64,000 nt of DNA, taken from the NCBI GenBank assembly GCA_001695595.3, contig MBPM02000111.1, positions 121,690-185,689 on the forward strand. The letters are read 5' to 3'. Each line of letters begins with the position of its first letter. The first letter of the stretch is position 1. This document shows positions 10,574 to 18,812 of the stretch, piece by piece. Under the pieces are notes generated by a model. The model did no database searches. It was not told where the DNA came from and saw nothing but the letters and a program-made list of their open reading frames with translations. Made by a program: the position numbers and the translations under genes. The stretch is from Plasmopara viticola (lineage: Eukaryota; Oomycota; Peronosporomycetes; Peronosporales; Peronosporaceae).

Positions 10574-12696
10574 ATGGAGGACGTGGTGGTGCCCAATTCG
10601 GTCGGCTGGTACATCCTCGAGGGGTACCCCTGGTGGCCCGTGTACATTTGCGACGTGTTCAAGCTCCGTCCCCATTTGCACATTCTTGGCAGCGGCCATC
10701 GCAAGATTCTCAAGAAAGCACGGGACTTTCCCGACGACTTTATTGTCGTCTATTACTTTGGCTCGCATGACTTGTACGTATGCCGTGGCCGTGGCAGCGT
10801 GCGTGGTACCAATAATGCTAACGAAGTTCGTGTCGCTAGCTCGCTCGTGGGGCGCAAGAAGGGTGTGTTGCGGCCGTGGGATTGTGCCCAAAAGGATCAA
10901 TTCCTCAAAGGCCACCCAAAACACTTGACCAAGAAAAAGGGTACCATGGACGAATTGTTGGGAGCGGTACACGAAGCCGAAGAGTACCTGTCGCAATCCG
11001 AGGACATTCGACTGCCACCTCATATGGTACCATCGGATTTGGACCCGACGTTGGAACCGCCGCCGCCGGGACTGGTACCCCCGGAGCTCGTCCCGGACCA
11101 GGACGTGGACGAAAAAGACGAGGACGACGACGCCGCAGACGACGAAAAGGTCCAGAAGAAGAAGAAGGACAAGAAGCAAAAGCAGAAGAAGGAGACGAAG
11201 CGCAAGAGCGACGGGAAAGGCTCGCACTCGAGTCTCAAAGTCACGAAAACCGTCGACACGGACGTAAAGAGGCACGACGGGGCCAAGAACCTTGACAAGC
11301 CCGACAAGCCGACCGTGGACCGAAAGGCCCCACCGACGCACTTGTCGACGGCTGCCTTGAGTCTCGTGCTGGAAAAGGAGATTCGGTGGATCCTCGTCAA
11401 TTGTCCGTTTGAAGAAATGACGACCAAGACGGTGCGCAAGTTGTTGGAAAAGCGCTTAAACATGGATTTGCGGCATCAGAAAGCGTCGATCAAAGCCGGC
11501 GTCGCCCGCGTGATTGCGTCCATGGAAGACGAAGACGCCGTGGCGTCGACGTCGCCCGTGACGGAGAAGGACGCGGGCGCTGTGGAAGCGCCGGCGATGG
11601 CCACGACGGCTTTGCACGCGCGTGCGAACCAGGACGTGGAGCTTGATGCTCGGGACGAGGTTGGGGACACGACACGGGAAGTCTTGGAACGCGCGTCGAC
11701 GCACTTGTCGCTGGCGTTGGAACTCGAGAGTAAGATCCTCGACGTCCTCGAGTCGTTGGAGACCGTGGACACGGTCGACCAGCACGTCTTGGCGACGTCG
11801 ACGTTGCAGCCAAAGCTCGTGCGGTTACGAGCGCACCGGTCGGCGGCCATTGCGACTCGTGTGACCGAGTTGGTCACCAAGTGGCACGTGGAAGACGTCG
11901 TGCCGGGTCCGCAAGCCATAACCAAGGACACGATGGACGCGTGGAAAGCGACGTTGGAGACGGCCACGACGCCCCACGACGAGCTCGTGCGGTGTTTGCA
12001 TCGACTGAGTGAGGTACGTCCGTGGCTATTGTCTCGATGAGATGAAATGGAGCGTGAGTGCGTGGTGGCGTGGTGGTTCGTAGATGCCCTTGACCATGGA
12101 GCATTTAAAGAAGAGTGGCCTTCCACGGGCCGTGTCGAAGTTACGGCAACACGGGTACGCGTCCGAGTCGATGGCCGCGCCAATCGCTTGATACATTGGT
12201 TGGTCTTGTAGGAATGACAAGGTGTCGGCGAAAGCGCACGAGCTGCGGCAGCAGTGGATCCAGCAGAGCCACGACCAATCGGACGACTTGGGTACGTACT
12301 CTTGTTGACACGTTGGCGTGCGCTGGACGATTGACAGGGCGTCGAGTGTAGATGCCGGCGCTGCTTCGTTCAAGACGGTGCAGACCCTCACGCGCGTGTT
12401 GGACCAACCGAGCGACGACGTTCACGTGCAGACGCAGCAGTTGGCGGCGCTGGACCAGCTCTATAGCATGGCCTTGCACACGCACGAGATTATTGACTCC
12501 AAGGTCGGCATCTCCGTGTCAAAGTTGCGCAAGTCGAGGTAAGCGCCCGGCTGGGGGGTCAAAAGAGGCTTTCGACGTCTCTGTATGCAACGTTGACGTG
12601 AGTGTGGTATGGTGCAGCAATGAGAACGTGGCCAAAGCAGCCAAGAGATTGCGAAAAAAGTGGCAAGCGCAAGCCAAGGAGACACCGGCGGCGTAG
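10574..12696 (+). CDS. PWWP / DEK_C / triple TFIIS-N-like chromatin protein, five exons
   Basis: Proposed exons are 10574-12013, 12084-12154, 12212-12291, 12352-12538 and 12618-12696 (introns 57-79 nt, all GT-AG, four of them), giving 618 residues. An alternative ATG at 10502 adds 24. Seen: a PWWP domain at about residues 10-110 with GYPWWP at 17-22; an acidic then lysine-rich linker (about 165-225); a DEK C-terminal-like helical domain (about 264-320, EKEIRWIL to GVARVI); then three successive modules ending in a basic helix plus tryptophan, as in TFIIS N-terminal or LEDGF integrase-binding domains (about 376-440, 452-521 and 531-612; for example KLRQHGNDKVSAKAHELRQQW). PWWP domains read methylated histone H3 and DNA; TND/IBD modules dock transcription-elongation partners. 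A role as a chromatin-tethered elongation scaffold is inferred. The 3' end lies 62 bp from pescadillo. Confidence 0.82.
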
Positions 12697-12758
12697 ACGG
12701 TGAGAAAAAGGGGTAGAAAGAAAGAGAGAGAGACGGACAAGGGTCAATTGATTGCGTG

Positions 12759-14660
12759 CTACTCGTGTTGCTCGTTTCCTGCCGTGTTTGCTTGCTCTTT
12801 CTCGGCTTGCAGCTTGATCCGTTTCGCATGCAGCGTCTCGATCGCGTGCGCCTTCTTGCCGAGGCCATACTGCATGCGGTCGTACAGCCGTTTGGCTTTC
12901 TTGGACATCATGGTCTTGGCCAGTTCCTTCAACTCCGTCGCTTCGTCCTCCTTCTTGACAGGTCGCCACGCCTCGCGCTCGATCGCGTCGTCCACCCGCT
13001 TGATCGCGTCGTCGTCGTCTTTGTCTTCTCCGTCACTCGATGCCTCGTTGCCATCCACTTCCGCCTTGAATTCTGCGGCATACGTGGCTTCCGTCGCCTC
13101 CGTCGGTTCCGCCTCGCCAGCCGCGTCGGGCCCCAGTGCGTTGACTTCCCGCAACACTTGCGCCGCGGACGTGAGTCGGTTGAGTTCTTGCCGATACTCG
13201 GGTGTGTACCCTTCTTGCTCGTCGTTGACAAACGGAGACAGATGCGGCGGCAGCGCGGCGCCCGGGACGTACCGCGTGAGTGGCAACAAGAGCCCATTGT
13301 TGACGGAATCCAAGACCCATTGCGGTTGGACGTACTCTCGCCCAAAGTACCGGTGGCCCTGGTGCGGCCGGTCCACCACGTGGTGCGTAATGCACGGCGC
13401 GTGCTCGGCCAAGGGCGAGCCGGGTCCGTCCCATCCCAACGTCGCGCCGTGGGCCTTTAAGACGAGCTCGAGACACGCCAACGGCACTTCCCGGGAGAGG
13501 AAGAACGTGAGGCCCGTAAACAGGCACGTGGGACGCGCGGCAGTGCACTCGGTCTGGTACAATTGGGTTGCCATGTCGTTCGAGGCAAACGCAGCTTCGA
13601 GCGGTTCCACTTGCTCGTCCAGTGTACCACTATCATCGTCGCTGTCAACGTCGTTGACCGCCGGCGCCGGGTGGACCGTCGACAGGGTCTTGATCCGCTT
13701 TTCCGAGGCTTTCTGTTGCGTGGAAATGATCGTCTCGACCGCCAGGTCCTCGTCACAAGGCTTTGCGTCCTCTTTCTGCACTGGTTCGAGCTCCAGTGCC
13801 GCTAATTGCACCCCCGCTTCGTCAAGGTGCAAGTTGATCTTGGGCGGGTACACCATCCCCCTCCGTTGATACAATTGCGCATGGACAAACGGCAACAAGA
13901 CGGTGTAAAACTCGAGAAACGTGAGCATGACGCGCACGTCGACGCGCTTGTCCATCGTGGGCGTAAAGTGATGGGGCACGAGCCACGTGACGGTCTCGGT
14001 CTCGACGCAAGCTTGGTAATAAATGCCCTTGATGCTCACAAACACCTTGGTCAAGGCGTGGGTCGCGACAATATAGTTCTGCCACTCTCGGACCAGGCGT
14101 AAACATTGGCCCGTAACGCTGGCGGCAATGCCGTGGCCAGTCGGAAGACGGGCAAACAAGTGGACGAGGCACAAGGCATCGTCGAGGTCACTCAGGGCGT
14201 CGCCAAATTTCGGGTACCGTTCCTTGACCAAATGGGCCACGTCGTACGTCGGTCGATGCGCGTGCAAGTGGTGGGCCGTAGCATAGTCTTTCTTGCCCAT
14301 GGCTTTCTTGATCTTTTTCATAAACGTCTTGAACGCGCGAAAGCGGGCCAAGACGGGCTCGTGCGCGAGGAAGTGCACGTCTTTGACGTAGTAGTACGTC
14401 TTGTCCTTGCCCGCCGGCTTCTTTTTCGGCTCGCGCGGGTAAATGCCTTTGAGAATGCACAGCCGACGAAAGTCTTTTAACGTCACTTGCAAGCGCTTGA
14501 GGGCTTGGCTGCGGGTAATGTAGTTGGCCGCACTGCCCCGCAAGCCCCTGCGCTGTTCTTTGCCGAATTTCGCAGCACGACGCGTGCTCCCCATTGCATC
14601 CGTCTGCTTGGCCTTGATGGACTTGAGCTTCTTCTTGCCCTTGACACGTTTCGTGGGCAT
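12759..14660 (-). CDS. PES1: Pescadillo homologue (PES1/Nop7)
   Basis: A 633-residue nucleolar protein, the scaffold of the PeBoW (Nop7-Erb1-Ytm1) complex needed for 27S/32S pre-rRNA processing and 60S maturation. Seen: the start MPTKRVKGKKK (a frame ATG seven codons upstream is rejected because the family starts here); the pescadillo N-terminal region with NYITRSQALKRLQ, FRRLCILKGIYPREP and the YYYVKD block; VSIKGIYYQA and YPPKINL further on; a BRCT domain at about 370-470 containing LFTGLTFFLSREVP and YVQPQWVLDSVN; an acidic region; and a basic coiled-coil tail (about 575-625). Single exon. It diverges from the DHX37-type helicase, also a ribosome-biogenesis factor. Confidence 0.95.
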   Translation of the reverse strand: MPTKRVKGKKKLKSIKAKQTDAMGSTRRAAKFGKEQRRGLRGSAANYITRSQALKRLQVTLKDFRRLCILKGIYPREPKKKPAGKDKTYYYVKDVHFLAHEPVLARFRAFKTFMKKIKKAMGKKDYATAHHLHAHRPTYDVAHLVKERYPKFGDALSDLDDALCLVHLFARLPTGHGIAASVTGQCLRLVREWQNYIVATHALTKVFVSIKGIYYQACVETETVTWLVPHHFTPTMDKRVDVRVMLTFLEFYTVLLPFVHAQLYQRRGMVYPPKINLHLDEAGVQLAALELEPVQKEDAKPCDEDLAVETIISTQQKASEKRIKTLSTVHPAPAVNDVDSDDDSGTLDEQVEPLEAAFASNDMATQLYQTECTAARPTCLFTGLTFFLSREVPLACLELVLKAHGATLGWDGPGSPLAEHAPCITHHVVDRPHQGHRYFGREYVQPQWVLDSVNNGLLLPLTRYVPGAALPPHLSPFVNDEQEGYTPEYRQELNRLTSAAQVLREVNALGPDAAGEAEPTEATEATYAAEFKAEVDGNEASSDGEDKDDDDAIKRVDDAIEREAWRPVKKEDEATELKELAKTMMSKKAKRLYDRMQYGLGKKAHAIETLHAKRIKLQAEKEQANTAGNEQHE

Positions 14661-14821
14661 GGTCAGCGAGCACAGGGACAAGAAGAGGAGACGAGAGGTA
14701 GCGCCGGCCAGTCAATGGAAACGCGAGTGGTACAGCTTAGCAGTGGTACCAGGGGGGAGGGGTACCGTGTACCGGTTGAGGTTCGAACGTTCGATTGGTG
14801 CTGAGACGTAGGCTTGGCAAG
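14661..14821. promoter_or_regulatory. Bidirectional promoter, pescadillo / DHX37 helicase
   Basis: 161 bp separate the two divergent start codons. The segment holds two GGTACC palindromes (14745-14750, 14761-14766) and the inverted GGTACCGTGTACCGGT at 14761-14776. No TATA box or clear Inr is visible. Sharing a promoter would allow a 60S factor and a 40S factor to be co-expressed. Confidence 0.5.
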
Positions 14822-17800
14822 ATGGCGGCCACGAAAAGGAAAATGCGTGGACGGAACGGTGCATTGAAGAAGGAAAAGGTACTGAAGGCGCTAGAACGGA
14901 TTGAGACGCCACAGCAGGAGACACAGGCGAGTCTTACGAGCTCAATGGACCAAGTAGCGACGACAAGTCTCCTCTCGGCGGACTTGATTGAGGATTTAGG
15001 TGGTCAAGAGAGTGGTGGAACACTGGTACTTCCTGGACGACGAAAAAAAAAGCCCAAGATGGAACATGTACCGACCGACCTATTGGAACAAGCCAAGCAC
15101 ACGAGCAAGAGCAAGCGCAAGAAACTCGAAGCCATAGCAACGAAGAAACGCCAAGAAGCGCGACGGGAGCGGCTGTACCAGTCGTTGACGACATTGCAAA
15201 TGCCCCAGAACGAACTCAAGTTGCTCTACAGCACGTCCCAATTGGGCCACAAGGAGACGTTGCGCGAGCGTCTCAAACGCGCGGTGAATCGGCAAAAAGC
15301 CGGGCTTGACCTGTCCGCCGACGCACAGCGGGAACTCTATCCGATCAAAGACCGAAAAGACCATGAAGAAGTCAAGGAGACGATGGCGAACGCGACGCAA
15401 GGCAAAAACACAGCACAAAGCGAGGGGAACGCACCATGTTTGCCGGTCAACGAGACGGCGACTGGGCAAAAGAAACGACGGTACAAAAAGCCGGCGATGA
15501 TCAGTCGGTCTGTACCAATGGTACCCATGCCCGAACAAGAACCTCGTCACGTTTCCGATCGTGTCACGTCGAACGAGAGTGTACCAGTGGATGAATCCGT
15601 GCAAGAAGCCAAGCGTGCGAGCTCCCACAGTGCCGCCATGGCCAAACTCGACGCATTGCGTCAAAAGAACGCGCAAAAGCGTCGGTCACGTCAAGCCGAA
15701 CCTCGTTCACCCGAGACTGTACCACCGACAGAGGCAGGTGGTACCGTCAAGGGGTACATTCCCCATCCGATCGTCTTGAAAACCACGGACGAGATGCGTG
15801 AATGGCGTCACCGGACCCCGTTGCCGTCCAAGCCGCCGCTCGTGACGCTGTCCCGTAAACCCTCGCTGCAAGTGGCCCGGCTGGAGCTCCCCGTGTGTCG
15901 TTTAGAACAAGAGATCATGGAAGCAATCCACGACCACGACGTTGTCATTTTGTGTGGCGAAACGGGCAGTGGCAAGACGACGCAAGTGCCGCAATTCCTC
16001 TACGAAGCCGGGTACGGCCACCCGCGTGCCGTCGCGCATCGGGGCCGCATTGGCGTCACGCAACCACGTCGCGTCGCGGCCGTGGCGACGGCGAAACGCG
16101 TGGCCGACGAGCTCAATGTCCCGTTTGGGGCCGCGAATGGCCACGTCGGGTACCAGATTCGATACGATGCCGACCACCTGAGTGCCCACACCCGCATCAA
16201 GTTTATGACGGACGGTATCCTCCTCCAAGAGATTCAACAGGATTTTCTCTTGCGGCAGTACTCGATCCTCTTGCTCGACGAAGCGCACGAACGGAACGTC
16301 AACACGGACATTCTCATTGGGCTGTTGTCGCGCATTGCGCCGTTGCGCGCGCAAATGGCGCACGAAGAAGCCGCTGCGAATGCGCTGCGCGCGCCCGACG
16401 AACAGGCCACGGTGGACCGCCCGCTTGAGCCGTTGAAACTCGTCATCATGTCGGCGACGCTGCGCGTGGCGGATTTTACGCAAAACCGTCGCTTGTTCCC
16501 CACGCCGCCGCCCGTGCTTCGCGTCGACGCGCGTCAGTATCCCGTCACCGTCCACTTTGCCAAGCGGACGGAACTGGTGCACTACGTGGACGAAGCGTAC
16601 AAGAAAGTGGTGAAAATCCATCGGAAATTGCCACCCGGGGGCGTGCTTGTGTTTCTGACCGGCCAGCGCGAGATTCGCCGCTTGTGCCATCGCCTCCGAC
16701 GCACGTTTTCCATGGCGGCGAGGCACGAGCAGACCCAAGCGCTTGCCCGTCGCCGTGCAAAGCAAGTGCAGCGACGAGCCGTCGATCCCGCGTCCAAGAC
16801 GAGCACGTTGGACGAATTCTTTCGCGAACACGACGAGAGCGAAGAAGAGGCGGATGAAGAGGAAGCGCACGTGTGGGGTCCGGACGAAGACGACGACGAC
16901 TCGGTGGCAAGCACGAGCGACGCCGCCGACGACGAAGCAGCCGACGACGACGACGTGGCGTTGCCGTACATGCACGTGCTTCCACTCTACGCGTTGCTTC
17001 CGCACGACGACCAGATGCAAGTGTTTGAGCCGCCGCCCGACCGGCATCGATTGATTGTCGTGGCAACGAACGTGGCCGAAACGTCCTTGACGATCCCTGG
17101 GATCAAGTACGTGGTGGACGCCGGTCGGACCAAGGAGCGCAAGTTTGATCGCGCGACCAACGTGTCGTCGTTTCACGTCACGTGGATCTCCAAAGCCAGT
17201 GCCGACCAACGGGCTGGCCGCGCGGGACGCACCGGTCCCGGCCACTGCTACCGGCTGTATTCCTCGGCCGTGTACGCCACGGAGTGTCCGTCGTTTGCAC
17301 CGCCGGCGATCTTGGGCCAACCGATTGAGGATTTGGTGCTGCGGATGAAAGCCATGGGGATCCACGACGTCGTGGCGTTCCCGTTCCCCACGCCACCTGC
17401 GCACGAAGCCGTCAAGCAGGCGTTGCAGACGCTCGTGCACTTGGGCGCGATTTCCGCGGGTCCCGACGAAACCATTACGCGTCTCGGCCGCGCGCTCGTC
17501 CAGTTTCCCGTCGCTGCACGGTATGCCAAGATGTTGCTCCTTGCCCAGAAACTCCACGTCCTCGAGTACACGATTGCCATGGTCGCGGGACTCTCGGGGC
17601 ATTCACCGTTTCTTCGCAACGTGGACGAGCAGGACGACGCGGAGGCACGGGACGAGCCGAAAGAGGAGCCCGGACGCGGGACGGAGGCGGAAGAAGCGGA
17701 CGCACGGCGGAAACTGACGCAGTGGGTGGATCAAGACAGTGACGTCTTGAGTCTCTTGCGCGCGGCAGGCGCGTATGCGTACACGGGTGGAAGCCGTGAG

Positions 17801-18787
17801 TTCTGTACGACCAATTACTTGCATGCCAAGAGCATGCACCAGATGCTCGAGTTGCGGCATCAATTGACACGCATTGTGAATAAAGTGTACGCACAGGAGC
17901 AGGGGGGTACGACCGTGCACGTGACCCGGACGATGCCCCCGCCCGATCCCGAGACGCAAGTCGTGTTGCGACAGATTGTCACGGCTGGGTTTGTAGATCA
18001 CGTGGCCAAGCGAGTGCCGGCAGGAACGATCACGCACGGCACGAAGATTGAACGCAACTGTGCGTACATGACTGCCGTGGGTTCGAGCCAAGAGCCCGTG
18101 TACATCCACCCCCGTTCGGGCGTGTTTGCCCGCGATCCGAAAACCTTGCCCGACTACGTCGTGTACCAGTACATCATGCGTACAAGTCGTGCGTACATGA
18201 CGACGGTGACGGCCATTGCACCGGAATGGCTCGCGTGGATGGTCAAGGAGACACCGTTGTGCAAGTACGCGCCACCCCTGAGTGAGCCTCCACCGTTTTA
18301 CAATCAAGAAGTGGACGAAGTGCAGTGCTATGCTAGAGCACTGTATGGTACCCATCAATGGGCACTGCCCGTCATGTGCATGGCGTACCCGGAAGGCGGT
18401 ACCATCGATCTCAAAGACGACGTGGGGGGGAAATACCGGTGGTTTGCCAAGTTTCTACTCGATAACCAAGTCATCCCGAAGCTGATACCGTTTTCAAATG
18501 CCCTGAAAGAGCCCAGCCATACATTGATTCGAAAGAAATTTGACAAGAAGGTTCAGCTTTTGGTGGTTAAACTTGAGCAGCACCACGTGGCTTCACGGCG
18601 TGCACTGGTGATGAAATGGGGGGAACGGGACGGGAAAGGCTTTCTCAAGGCAGAGCTTTTGGGTTGGATCAAGGAGAGTTATCACAATGCGTTTATTCAA
18701 GCATGGGGTTCGTTGGTAAGCACAGCAGTCCACGAGTTGTCATTAAAGACATTGGAAAAAGGTACACCTGGTCCGGGATCTGGTTGA
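14822..18787 (+). CDS. DHX37: DEAH-box RNA helicase DHX37/Ecm16 (Dhr1) type
   Basis: A single-exon protein of 1321 residues. DHX37/Dhr1 unwinds the U3 snoRNA-18S pre-rRNA duplex in the small-subunit processome. Seen: a basic N-terminus (start MAATKRKM, chosen over an ATG nine codons upstream); motif I GETGSGKTTQ near residue 379; motif II DEAH near 486; motif III SAT near 544; a long acidic insertion (about 660-720) inside RecA2, characteristic of this subfamily; ATNVAETSLTIPG; QRAGRAGR near 795; then winged-helix, ratchet and OB-fold regions. Length is similar to yeast Ecm16 (about 1270). No break is seen. It diverges from pescadillo. Assignment to DHX37 rather than another DEAH helicase rests on the acidic RecA2 insertion and overall length. 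Confidence 0.92.
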   Translation: MAATKRKMRGRNGALKKEKVLKALERIETPQQETQASLTSSMDQVATTSLLSADLIEDLGGQESGGTLVLPGRRKKKPKMEHVPTDLLEQAKHTSKSKRKKLEAIATKKRQEARRERLYQSLTTLQMPQNELKLLYSTSQLGHKETLRERLKRAVNRQKAGLDLSADAQRELYPIKDRKDHEEVKETMANATQGKNTAQSEGNAPCLPVNETATGQKKRRYKKPAMISRSVPMVPMPEQEPRHVSDRVTSNESVPVDESVQEAKRASSHSAAMAKLDALRQKNAQKRRSRQAEPRSPETVPPTEAGGTVKGYIPHPIVLKTTDEMREWRHRTPLPSKPPLVTLSRKPSLQVARLELPVCRLEQEIMEAIHDHDVVILCGETGSGKTTQVPQFLYEAGYGHPRAVAHRGRIGVTQPRRVAAVATAKRVADELNVPFGAANGHVGYQIRYDADHLSAHTRIKFMTDGILLQEIQQDFLLRQYSILLLDEAHERNVNTDILIGLLSRIAPLRAQMAHEEAAANALRAPDEQATVDRPLEPLKLVIMSATLRVADFTQNRRLFPTPPPVLRVDARQYPVTVHFAKRTELVHYVDEAYKKVVKIHRKLPPGGVLVFLTGQREIRRLCHRLRRTFSMAARHEQTQALARRRAKQVQRRAVDPASKTSTLDEFFREHDESEEEADEEEAHVWGPDEDDDDSVASTSDAADDEAADDDDVALPYMHVLPLYALLPHDDQMQVFEPPPDRHRLIVVATNVAETSLTIPGIKYVVDAGRTKERKFDRATNVSSFHVTWISKASADQRAGRAGRTGPGHCYRLYSSAVYATECPSFAPPAILGQPIEDLVLRMKAMGIHDVVAFPFPTPPAHEAVKQALQTLVHLGAISAGPDETITRLGRALVQFPVAARYAKMLLLAQKLHVLEYTIAMVAGLSGHSPFLRNVDEQDDAEARDEPKEEPGRGTEAEEADARRKLTQWVDQDSDVLSLLRAAGAYAYTGGSREFCTTNYLHAKSMHQMLELRHQLTRIVNKVYAQEQGGTTVHVTRTMPPPDPETQVVLRQIVTAGFVDHVAKRVPAGTITHGTKIERNCAYMTAVGSSQEPVYIHPRSGVFARDPKTLPDYVVYQYIMRTSRAYMTTVTAIAPEWLAWMVKETPLCKYAPPLSEPPPFYNQEVDEVQCYARALYGTHQWALPVMCMAYPEGGTIDLKDDVGGKYRWFAKFLLDNQVIPKLIPFSNALKEPSHTLIRKKFDKKVQLLVVKLEQHHVASRRALVMKWGERDGKGFLKAELLGWIKESYHNAFIQAWGSLVSTAVHELSLKTLEKGTPGPGSG

Positions 18788-18794
18788 GCATTTT

Positions 18795-18812
18795 ACCGGT
18801 ATCGATACCGGT
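18795..18812. repeat. Perfect 18-bp palindrome after DHX37 stop
   Basis: ACCGGTATCGATACCGGT is self-complementary over its whole length and starts 8 nt after the TGA of the helicase gene. In the 3' UTR it would pair two transcript molecules or fold only weakly, lacking a loop. It may be a protein-binding site or 3'-end processing signal. The function is unknown. Confidence 0.6.

Noticed and set aside
12014..12043. The in-frame stop at 12040 as the end of the PWWP protein
   Set aside because: A consensus GTACGT donor lies at 12014, and the next exons complete a TFIIS-N module in frame; stopping at 12040 would cut a helix in the middle.
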